A stretch of 7,860 nucleotides of DNA from Acidovorax sp. (GTDB lineage: Bacteria; Pseudomonadota; Gammaproteobacteria; Burkholderiales; Burkholderiaceae_C), in contig WOZN01000332.1 of NCBI GenBank assembly GCA_011620245.1, forward strand, positions 1 through 7,860, written 5' to 3'. Below the pieces are notes generated by a model, which was given only the letters and a program-made list of their open reading frames with translations, did not search any database and was not told the DNA's origin. The first letter of the stretch is position 1. Each line of letters begins with the position of its first letter. The position numbers and the translations under genes are program-made. Shown here piece by piece: positions 1-7,000 of this stretch.

Positions 1-146
1 CTGTCCTCGCTGGGGCCCATTTTCGCTGTTCGACGCTCCAAGTCCGACAGCCTCCAGGAAGCAGCATTCACTCTACGCGTTCGCAAGGGTAATGGCCAGC
101 CAGAGCACCCTGTGTAGGACGAAGGCTTGCGAATTCCACCCTGCGC

Positions 147-296
147 TCATGGCGGGGGCGGGGTGGTGTCTGGGGTGGTGTCTTTGTCCGGCGGCAGCTT
201 CAGCTCACCACCTTTGCGCCCGGAAAACATGGTCCACCAGACAATCAGCACCAGCGCCACCAGCGCCAGCAACGCTTCAAGCAAAATCAGCCCCAT
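147..296 (-). CDS. small single-pass membrane protein of unknown function (49 aa)
   Basis: I do not recognise a named family. The product has 49 residues: a short N-terminus, one hydrophobic segment (about residues 2-23, rich in Leu, Ala and Val and ending in a Trp-Trp pair), a basic patch after it (S-G-R-K), and a polar proline/threonine/aspartate tail (residues 35-49). This suggests one membrane helix with a short tail. By the positive-inside rule the C-terminus is probably cytoplasmic, but that is inference. A good Shine-Dalgarno sequence (AGGAG) lies 10 nt upstream of the ATG, which favours a real gene. The same frame stays open farther upstream, antisense to mltA, but that part looks like a shadow. 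The start codon shares the CATG at 294-297 with the mltA start. The tail contains an exact in-frame duplication. It could still be a chance frame opposite the mltA leader; the membrane segment and Shine-Dalgarno argue against that. Confidence 0.55.
   Translation of the reverse strand: MGLILLEALLALVALVLIVWWTMFSGRKGGELKLPPDKDTTPDTTPPPP
160..183 (-). repeat. exact 12-bp tandem duplication (two units)
   Basis: On the plus strand GGGGTGGTGTCT occurs at 160-171 and again at 172-183 with no mismatch. Read on the minus strand in the frame of the small membrane protein gene, it encodes the unit D-T-T-P twice. The unit is a multiple of three, so gain or loss of a unit would keep the frame. Confidence 0.85.
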
Positions 297-1452
297 GAAA
301 TGGACACTCCTGCGCCTTGTGATGATGGCGCTGATTGTAGGAGCGCTGGCGGCCTGCTCCACCGCGCCCACGCCTCGCCCCGCGCGGCCTGGGGCCATCC
401 CCATGCCGCCGGCCACCGCAGGCACGGCCCTGCCGGACGATACCGCGCCGCTGCCGCCGGCCATGGCGCAGCCCAGGAGCCGCTGGGTGCCGGTGCGCTG
501 GGCCGAGCTACCCGGCTTTGCCGACGACGCCCTGCACGAAGCCTGGAATGCGTGGATCAAAAGCTGCGAGCGGCCCCAGCCGCCGTTCACAGCGCTGTGC
601 AGCGAGGTGCGCCAGCTCAGCATTGCCAATGCCGATGAGCAGCGCGCCTGGATGGTCCGGCGCCTGCAGCCCTACCGCGTCGAAGCCGCCGACGGCAATG
701 CCGAAGGCCTGCTCACCAGCTACTACGAACCCATGATCGACGCCGCGCGGCAGCCCGGCAACGGCTACACCGTGCCGGTGTATGGCCTGCCCGCCGGCCA
801 CGGCGCCCGCAAGCCCTGGTACACGCGCCAGCAGATCGACACCCTGCCCGAGCCCCAGGCCGCGCTGCGGGGTCGGGCGATTGCCTGGCTGCACGACCCG
901 GTCGAATCCATGGTGCTGCATATCCAGGGCTCGGGCCGGCTGCAGATCACCGAGGCCGACGGCAGCATCACCACCGCGCGGGTGACCTACGCCGGCACCA
1001 ACGACCAGCCCTACCAGAGCGTGGGCCGCTGGCTGCTGGACCAGGGCGCGACGCGCGATGCCACCTGGCCCGGCATTCGCGCCTGGCTGGCGCAGAACCC
1101 GCAGCGCACCAACGAGTTGCTGTGGAGCAACCCGCGCTATGTGTTCTTCCGCGAAGAGCCCTTGAGCCCGCTGGACGCGCAGTTCGGCCCGCGCGGCGCG
1201 CAGGGCGTGCCCCTCACGCCAGGCCGGTCGATCGCCGTGGACCGCCAGAGCATTCCCTATGGCACGCCGGTGTGGCTGGCCTCCAGGGGCCCGCAGGTAT
1301 CGATGCAGCGCCTGGTGATGGCGCAGGACACCGGCAGCGCCATCGTGGGCGCAGTCCGGGCCGACTATTTCGCCGGCTGGGGCGCCGAGGCGGGCGAACT
1401 GGCCGGGCGGCTCAAACAGGGCCTGCGCCTGTGGGCGCTGTGGCCGCGCTGA
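295..1452 (+). CDS. mltA: membrane-bound lytic murein transglycosylase A (lipoprotein)
   Basis: Lytic transglycosylase that cleaves the MurNAc-GlcNAc bond of peptidoglycan with formation of 1,6-anhydro-MurNAc. It is expected on the inner face of the outer membrane. From the ATG at 295 the protein has 385 residues: a lipoprotein signal peptide with Lys2 and Arg7, a hydrophobic core, and lipobox L-A-A-C with Cys21 as lipidation site. Then come a proline-rich linker (about 22-70), the MltA domain (motif S-Y-Y-E-P near 142-146, I-Q-G-S-G at 210-214) and the C-terminal 3D domain. In the 3D domain, A-Q-D-T-G places Asp345 where the E. coli MltA catalytic aspartate lies, and A-D-Y-F-A-G-W-G follows. 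Length fits the family. The frame is open from 127, but the signal peptide fixes the start near 295. No Shine-Dalgarno is visible before it. An ATG at 229, with weak GGAAA upstream, is an alternative that would place 22 polar residues before the signal sequence. Confidence 0.93.
   Translation: MKWTLLRLVMMALIVGALAACSTAPTPRPARPGAIPMPPATAGTALPDDTAPLPPAMAQPRSRWVPVRWAELPGFADDALHEAWNAWIKSCERPQPPFTALCSEVRQLSIANADEQRAWMVRRLQPYRVEAADGNAEGLLTSYYEPMIDAARQPGNGYTVPVYGLPAGHGARKPWYTRQQIDTLPEPQAALRGRAIAWLHDPVESMVLHIQGSGRLQITEADGSITTARVTYAGTNDQPYQSVGRWLLDQGATRDATWPGIRAWLAQNPQRTNELLWSNPRYVFFREEPLSPLDAQFGPRGAQGVPLTPGRSIAVDRQSIPYGTPVWLASRGPQVSMQRLVMAQDTGSAIVGAVRADYFAGWGAEAGELAGRLKQGLRLWALWPR
307..311 (-). promoter_or_regulatory. 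Shine-Dalgarno of the small membrane protein gene
   Basis: On the minus strand AGGAG lies 10 nt before the ATG at 296-294. It lies inside the signal-peptide codons of mltA on the other strand. It decides the start of the 49-residue gene. Confidence 0.45.
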
Positions 1453-1461
1453 GCGGGCCAC
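1440..1461. terminator. hairpin in the convergent gap, possible bidirectional terminator
   Basis: GTGGCC (1440-1445) pairs with GGCCAC (1456-1461). After a single bulged G (1446), CGC (1447-1449) pairs with GCG (1453-1455), leaving the mltA stop TGA (1450-1452) as a three-base loop. It is the only strong hairpin I see in the 16-bp gap between mltA and the convergent exporter gene. No T-run follows on either strand, so intrinsic termination is unproven. Confidence 0.35.
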
Positions 1462-1468
1462 GACGGGA

Positions 1469-3196
1469 TCAGCGCTCCACGAGGTAGCGCACCACTTCGG
1501 GGGGTGATTCCCCCCGGTGGAACGCCAGCTTGCGCTCGCGCAGCGCCACATCCGACGCGGTCACACGGTCAAAGCGGCGCAGGTGTTCAGTCCAGGACTC
1601 GTCCACGATCTGCTCCACATAACGCGCCGGATCGGCCATGTCGTGCAGCAGGTCGCACGACAGCGCCCCCTGGCGCAGGCGGCTGCGGCGGCTTTCCTGC
1701 ATGAGGGTGCGAAATTCCGCGGCGCGCGCCGGGTCGATGGAGTACTCGATGGTGATCACCACGCGCCCGGCCTGTGGCGGCGTGGCTGCCACAGGCACCT
1801 TGAAGGCTTGCGAGGGACTCAGGTCCTCTTCCATATGGCGGTCGGTCACCAGGCGCTGCACCAGGGCCATGGCGATCACGCCCGCCAGTGCGGCCAGCGC
1901 CAGGCTCAGGTGCACCGACGTCACCGTGGCCACCTGCCCCCACAAGGCGGCCCCCAGCGCGGTGGCGCCCATGATGGCCATCTGGAAGATCGACATGCCC
2001 CGCGCGCGCACCCAGTTGGGCAAGGCCAGCTGGGCCGACACCATGAGCGAATTGGCCGTGGTGATCCACGCCATGCCCCCCAGCACCATGGCGGGCACGG
2101 CCACATAGACATTGGGCGCAATCGCCATCACCGCCATGGCGGCCGCCTGCAGCAGCGTGCCGCGCAGCACCAGCACATCGCGCGCCATGGCCTGGCGCAG
2201 GCGCGGCAAAAACATGGCAGCCACGATGGCGCCCGCCCCCATGGAGGCCAGCAGCAGCGTGAACGTGCCCGCGCCCCCGCCGCCGCCGTCGAGCCCCTTG
2301 GCCACCAGCGGCAGCAGGGCCATCAACGCCGTGGCGTGCAGAAAAAACAGGGCGATGCGCCAGAGCACGGCACGTATGCGCGGCGACTGGCGCACGAACT
2401 GCACGCCCACGCGCATCGCGCCGGGCAGTTTTTCGCGCCCCAGCGGGCTGGGCACATGGGTGCGCTTCCAGCGCATGATCACCAGGCCCGAGAGGACCGA
2501 CAGCACGGCATTGAGCACAAACACCCAGGCGCTGCCGGCGCTGGCGATGATGGCGCCCGCCAGCAGCGGGCCGATGATGCGCGAGGCATTCATGGCCACA
2601 CCATTGAGCGCCAGGGCGGCAGGCAGCTGCGGACGGCTCACCAGCTCGGGCACGATGGCCGCGAACACCGGCCAGCGCATGGCCAGGCCGATGCCGTTGG
2701 CAAAGGTCAGGGCCAGCAGCAGCGGCGCCGTCATGCCGCCCGCCAGGATGGCCACGCACAGCACCAGCGCCACGGCCGCCACCCAGAACTGCGTGGCGAT
2801 GAAGTAGCGCCGCCGGTCCAGGATGTCGGCCAGCGCGCCGCTGGGCAAGCCCAGCAGGAACACCGGCAGCGTGGAGGCCGACTGCACCAGCGCCACCAGG
2901 ATGGGCGAGGTGGTGAGCGTGGTCATGAGCCAGGCGGCCGCCACATCGTTCATCCACATGCAGGTGTTGGCCGCCACCCAGGTGAGCCAGAGCATGCGGA
3001 ACACCGGCACCGACAGCGGCGCCAGGGGCGAAAGGGAGGCCCGCTGGGCGGCGCTTTCGCCCAGCGTGGTGGAGACCTGTTCAGCGTTGCGGGCGTCCAT
3101 GGCGGCAGCGGCCGCTTCCTCCGGCGACAGGGTGGACGCGGGCGGTGCGGCAGGGAAAACGCTGTGGCCGCTGTCGTGGTGAGGCTGTGGGGGCAT
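1469..3196 (-). CDS. MFS exporter (MFS_3 / EntS-like family) with C-terminal soluble domain
   Basis: Major-facilitator transporter of the MFS_3 type (related to enterobactin exporter EntS), probably an inner-membrane, proton-driven exporter of an unknown small molecule. The 575 residues comprise a polar N-terminal extension (1-60, Ala/Pro/Ser-rich), hydrophobic helices from about 64 to 450, and a soluble tail (about 477-570). Motif A is visible after TM2 (G-A-L-A-D-I-L-D-R-R, about 120-129), and N-A-S-R-I-I-G-P (203-210) matches the family's conserved helix-5 region. The tail, beginning V-V-I-T-I-E-Y, resembles a ferredoxin-like antibiotic-biosynthesis-monooxygenase fold, which many MFS_3 proteins carry. 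A five-glycine run (304-308) lies in a loop. The start is the first ATG of the frame; an internal Met33 start is possible because the extension is poorly conserved-looking and the Shine-Dalgarno is weak. It converges with mltA and lies 151 bp downstream of the regulator gene on the same strand. Substrate cannot be told from sequence. Confidence 0.85.
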   Translation of the reverse strand: MPPQPHHDSGHSVFPAAPPASTLSPEEAAAAAMDARNAEQVSTTLGESAAQRASLSPLAPLSVPVFRMLWLTWVAANTCMWMNDVAAAWLMTTLTTSPILVALVQSASTLPVFLLGLPSGALADILDRRRYFIATQFWVAAVALVLCVAILAGGMTAPLLLALTFANGIGLAMRWPVFAAIVPELVSRPQLPAALALNGVAMNASRIIGPLLAGAIIASAGSAWVFVLNAVLSVLSGLVIMRWKRTHVPSPLGREKLPGAMRVGVQFVRQSPRIRAVLWRIALFFLHATALMALLPLVAKGLDGGGGGAGTFTLLLASMGAGAIVAAMFLPRLRQAMARDVLVLRGTLLQAAAMAVMAIAPNVYVAVPAMVLGGMAWITTANSLMVSAQLALPNWVRARGMSIFQMAIMGATALGAALWGQVATVTSVHLSLALAALAGVIAMALVQRLVTDRHMEEDLSPSQAFKVPVAATPPQAGRVVITIEYSIDPARAAEFRTLMQESRRSRLRQGALSCDLLHDMADPARYVEQIVDESWTEHLRRFDRVTASDVALRERKLAFHRGESPPEVVRYLVER

Positions 3197-3277
3197 GACC
3201 TGTCATTGTGCGGCGTCCGGGCGCGTGGCGCAGCGCCCGCCCGTGCGACTGGGTGCGGCCCATGGGCTTGCGCCCGT

Positions 3278-3344
3278 CAAAAATATAAGCCAAAACAGCC
3301 GCCAGCGCTTTACCAGCAAGCGCAACAAGCTATCTAATCAATAG
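3278..3344 (-). repeat. palindromic intergenic repeat, copy A (behind the Lrp-type regulator gene)
   Basis: Read on the minus strand, it starts with CTAT a few bases after the regulator's stop. It continues through AGCTT, a hairpin and a T-rich end. The hairpin has arms GCGCTT/AAGCGC, at plus positions 3305-3310 and 3318-3323, with a 7-nt loop. The same order of blocks occurs at 7669-7733. I recall this element as frequent behind genes in Comamonadaceae genomes; that is memory, not a search. It may help end regulator transcripts, but the stem is only 6 bp and the T-run is interrupted. The rest of the intergenic space (3197-3277) is GC-rich, with small hairpins (GGGCGC/GCGCCC at 3219-3224 and 3233-3238; a minus-strand GCAA tetraloop on GGGC/GCCC at 3264-3275) and no clear promoter. 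Confidence 0.75.
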
Positions 3345-3347
3345 CAT

Positions 3348-3833
3348 TCAGGAGCGCCCCCGCACCAGGTGCGTGAATGGCAAAGCGCTGCTGGCCTTCA
3401 CCTCGCCCAGCGAAAAGCTGGTGTGCATGTCTTTCACATTGGGCAGATTGAGCAGCACGTCGCGGGCGAACAGCGAAAAGCTGTCCAGGTCGCGCGCCAC
3501 CACCTGCAGCTCGAAGGTGCCGGTGCCGCTGATGTAGTGGCAGGACACCACTTCGGGGATCTGCCGGATGGCCTCTTCCATGGCGCGGGTCAGGTTGCCC
3601 GTGCTGCGGTCGGCATCCAGCCGCACGAAGGCCAGCACGCCCAGGCCCATCTTGTGCCGGTCTATCTCGGCGTGGTAGCCCTTGATGAAGCCCTGCTCTT
3701 CCAGCGCCCGCACCCGGCGCCAGCAGGGCGCGGCCGACAGGCCCACGCGCTGGGCCAGTTCGGCGTTGGTCAGCCGGGCGTTGGCCTGCAATTCGCCCAG
3801 GATGGCAATGTCGAATTTGTCCAAACTATTCAT
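3348..3833 (-). CDS. Lrp/AsnC-family transcriptional regulator
   Basis: Feast/famine regulator of 161 residues, the usual family length. The N-terminal helix-turn-helix spans about 4-60. L-D-K-F-D-I-A-I-L opens it, and S-A-A-P-C-W-R-R-V-R-A-L-E-E-Q-G (34-49) is the typical recognition helix and following segment. A RAM ligand-binding/oligomerisation domain covers about 65-145. In the RAM loop, where E. coli Lrp-type proteins often have G-x-x-D-Y, this protein reads G-T-G-T-F-E (103-108). It is divergent from the indolepyruvate oxidoreductase gene across 168 bp, so it is likely its local regulator and probably autoregulated, sensing an amino acid or keto acid; the ligand is inference. Frame continuity far upstream is antisense shadow. 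ATG at 3833 is chosen because homology begins there and no in-frame ATG, GTG or TTG lies just upstream. It has no good Shine-Dalgarno of its own. Confidence 0.93.
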   Translation of the reverse strand: MNSLDKFDIAILGELQANARLTNAELAQRVGLSAAPCWRRVRALEEQGFIKGYHAEIDRHKMGLGVLAFVRLDADRSTGNLTRAMEEAIRQIPEVVSCHYISGTGTFELQVVARDLDSFSLFARDVLLNLPNVKDMHTSFSLGEVKASSALPFTHLVRGRS

Positions 3834-3844
3834 GATTTGGCCAT
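3830..3844 (-). promoter_or_regulatory. possible coupling mini-ORF (M-A-K-S-stop) overlapping the regulator start
   Basis: On the minus strand an ATG at 3844-3842 opens a four-codon frame whose TGA (3832-3830) overlaps the regulator's ATG as ATGA. AAGGA (3860-3856) lies 11 nt before the mini-ORF, whereas the regulator's own ATG has no nearby Shine-Dalgarno. The arrangement would allow ribosomes to restart on the regulator frame. It is short enough to be chance. Confidence 0.25.
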
Positions 3845-3868
3845 TGTAAGAAAGATCCTTTCCAAATC
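3834..3868. promoter_or_regulatory. inverted repeats next to the regulator start, candidate Lrp-type operator
   Basis: GATTTGG (3834-3840) and CCAAATC (3862-3868) form an exact 7-bp inverted repeat with 21 bp between. Inside it GAAAG (3850-3854) and CTTTC (3858-3862) form a second, tighter one around ATC. The stretch is AT-richer than its surroundings and touches the regulator's start codon. Lrp-family proteins usually bind several dyad sites of this kind upstream of themselves and their divergent target. On the minus strand TACAAT (3850-3845 region) resembles a -10 box, but no convincing -35 accompanies it. The rest of the gap to 4001 shows no clear promoter that I can defend. Confidence 0.35.
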
Positions 3869-4001
3869 GAGGGTAAACGTGGCATGAAAACGCAAGCACA
3901 TAGCGCGGCACATTGCATAAACTGTCCGCAGCCACCCACGACGCTGCCCGTCGCCGCCCACAAGGCAGTGGCTGCGCGGCGCCCCACAACCGGAAACAGC
4001 C

Positions 4002-7000
4002 ATGAACGCCCCATTGCCCGAACACATCCGCAAGGCCATCGAAACGGTGAGCCTGGAAGACAAATACACCCTGGACCATGGCCGCGCCTTCATGAGCGGC
4101 GTGCAGGCCCTGGTGCGCCTGCCCATGCTGCAGCGCCAGCGCGATGCAGCGGCCGGCCTGAACACGGCGGGATTCATCAGCGGCTACCGCGGCAGCCCGC
4201 TGGGCACCTACGACCAGGCGCTGTGGGCCGCCAAAAAGCACCTGGCGGACAACCACATCGTCTTCCAGCCCGGCGTGAACGAGGAACTGGCCGCCACCGC
4301 CGTGTGGGGCACGCAGCAGCTGGACCTGTACCCGCAAAGCAAAAAGTACGACGGCGTCTTCGGCATCTGGTACGGCAAGGGGCCGGGCGTGGACCGCTGC
4401 CCGGACGTGTTCAAGCACGCCAACATGGCCGGCACGGCCGGACATGGCGGCGTGATTGCGATTGCGGGCGACGACCATATCAGCAAGAGCAGCACGGCCG
4501 CGCACCAGAGCGACCATATCTTCAAGGCCTGCGGCACGCCCGTGTTCTTCCCCAGCAGCGTGCAGGACATCCTGGACATGGGCCTGCATGCGTTTGCCAT
4601 GAGCCGCTTTTCGGGCCTGTGGTCGGGCATGAAGACCATCCAGGAGGTGGTGGAATCGTCCAGCAGCATCAGCGTGGACCCGGACCGCGTGAAGATCGTG
4701 ATGCCCGAGGACTTTGCCATGCCCCCCGGCGGCCTGCATATCCGCTGGCCCGACGCGCCGCTGGAGCAGGAGGCGCGCCTGATGGACTACAAGTGGTACG
4801 CGGCCCTGGCCTATGTGCGCGCCAACAAGCTCAACTACAACGTGATCGAAGGCAAGCAAGACCGCTTTGGCATCATCGCCAGCGGCAAGGCCTACAACGA
4901 CATGCGCCAGGCCCTGGTGGACCTGGGCCTGGATGACGGCACCTGCCGCCAGCTGGGCATCCGCGTGCACAAGGTCAACGTGGTGTGGCCGCTCGAAGCC
5001 GCCATCACCCGCGACTTTGCACTGGGCCTGCAAGAGATTCTGGTGGTGGAGGAAAAGCGCCAGATCATCGAATACCAGCTGAAAGAAGAGCTCTACAACT
5101 GGCGCGACGATGTGCGGCCCAACGTGCTGGGCAAGTTCGACGAAGTCGAGGGCGACAACTCGGGTGGCGAATGGTCCCGGGCCAACCCCAGCCAGAACTG
5201 GCTGCTGCGCGCCAAGGCCGACCTGACTCCCGCCATCATCGCCAAGGCGATTGCCAAGCGCCTCAAAAAGCTGGGCGTGCCCGGCGACATCATTGCGCGC
5301 ATGGATGCGCACATCGCCATCATCGAGGCCAGCGAACGCGCCTTGACCGAGCTGAAGGTGGACACCGGAGAGCGCGTGCCCTGGTTCTGCAGCGGCTGCC
5401 CGCACAACACCAGCACCCGCGTGCCCGAGGGCTCGCGCGCAGTGGCCGGCATCGGCTGCCACTACATGACCACCTGGATGCCCGACCGCAACACCAGCAC
5501 CTTCACCCAGATGGGCGGCGAGGGCGTGACCTGGGTCGGCCAGGCGCCGTTCAGCAAGGACAGGCATGTGTTTGCCAACCTGGGCGACGGCACCTACTTT
5601 CACAGCGGGCTGCTGGCGATCCGCCAGAGCATCGCCTCGGGCGCGAACATCACCTACAAGATTCTCTACAACGACGCCGTGGCCATGACCGGCGGCCAGC
5701 AGGTGGGCGAGCGGCCAGAAGGCCATTCGGTGGCGCAGATCGCGCACAGCCTGCGGGCCGAAGGCGTGGCCCGACTGGTCGTGGTCACCGACGAGCCCGG
5801 GAAATACCACGGCCGCACGCACCAGCTGGATGCCAACCCCGCGCGCGCCAGGCACCATGAGCTGATCAACGACCTGCCGCCCGGCGTCGAGGTGTTCCAC
5901 CGCGACGCGCTGGACCGCATCCAGCGCGAGCTGCGCGAAATTGCCGGCTGCACGGCCATCATCTACGACCAGACCTGCGCCACCGAAAAGCGCCGCCGCA
6001 GGAAGCGCGGCACGCTGGCCACGCCGGCCAAGACCGTGGTCATCAACGAGCTGGTCTGCGAGGGTTGCGGCGACTGCTCGGTGCAATCGAACTGCCTGTC
6101 GGTGGAGCCGGTGGAGACCGCGTTCGGCCGCAAGCGCCGCATCAACCAGAGCACCTGCAACAAGGACTATTCGTGCCTGAAGGGCTTTTGCCCGAGCTTC
6201 GTCACCGTCGAGGGCGGCCAGCTCAAAAAGTCCAAAAAGGAGAAAAAAGGCGACCTCTCCAGCCTGCCCGCCATCCCCGAGCCCGTGCTGCCCGTGGCCG
6301 AAACGGCCTGGGGCATCGTGGTGGGTGGCGTGGGCGGAACGGGGGTGATCACCATCGGCTCGCTGCTGGGCATGGCAGCGCACCTGGAAGGCAAGGGCGT
6401 GGTCACGCAGGATGCGGGCGGCCTGGCACAAAAGGGCGGCGCGGCCTGGAGCCATATCCAGATCGCCAACCGGCAAGGCGCCATCTACACCACCAAGGTC
6501 GATACCGCCAAGGCCGACCTGGTGATCGGCTGCGACGCCATCGTGGCCGCCCACAAATACACGCTGGCCGTGATGCAGCCGGGCCGCACCTTCGTGGCGC
6601 TGAACTCGCATGGCACGCCCACGGCCGCGTTCGTGACCAACCCCGACTGGCAGTTCCCCGCAGCCCAATGCGGCAGCGCCATCGCCACGGCCGTGGGCGC
6701 TGGCGCTGTGGGCAGCTTCGACGCGGAACAGGTAGCCGTGCAACTGCTGGGCGACAGCATCTACACCAACCCGCTGATGCTGGGCTACGCCTGGCAAAAG
6801 GGCCGCGTGCCCCTGTCCCACGCCTCGCTGATGCGCGCCATGGAATTGAACGGCGTGCAGGTGGACAACAACCAGGCCGCGTTTGAATGGGGCCGCCGCT
6901 GCGCGCACGACCTGGCGGCTGTGCAGGCGCTGTTTGCCGCCGCGCAGGTGATCCAGTTCGTCAAGAAGCCGTCCCTCGCCGAAATCGTGGGCAAGCGCAT

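Noticed and set aside
1..146. Possible tRNA or gene end at the left edge (GTTCGA-like T-loop near 28)
   Set aside because: No matching T-stem, acceptor stem or anticodon arm; no recognisable protein in any frame.
508..1551. 347-codon minus-strand frame opposite mltA
   Set aside because: Shadow of mltA; no domain and typical antisense composition.
3081..3293. 70-codon minus-strand frame beginning M-A-Y-I-F-D-G-R upstream of and overlapping the exporter start
   Set aside because: Starts inside the palindromic repeat and is Arg/Pro/His-rich where it overlaps the exporter; no domain or Shine-Dalgarno that I can support.
1517..3337. 606-codon plus-strand open frame opposite the exporter
   Set aside because: His/Arg/Gly/Gln-rich nonsense composition, no recognisable domain; antisense shadow of a clear transporter.
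3884..4936. Plus-strand frame beginning M-K-T-Q upstream of the oxidoreductase
   Set aside because: Runs into the oxidoreductase in another frame, becomes Arg/Gly/Pro-rich, and no run of regulatory codons suggests an attenuation leader peptide.
6222..6250. A-rich runs (up to A6) as a programmed frameshift site
   Set aside because: The lysine-rich linker explains them. No correct X-XXY-YYZ heptamer in frame, and the GGAG is too close to act as a frameshift stimulator; neither shifted frame gives a recognisable domain.
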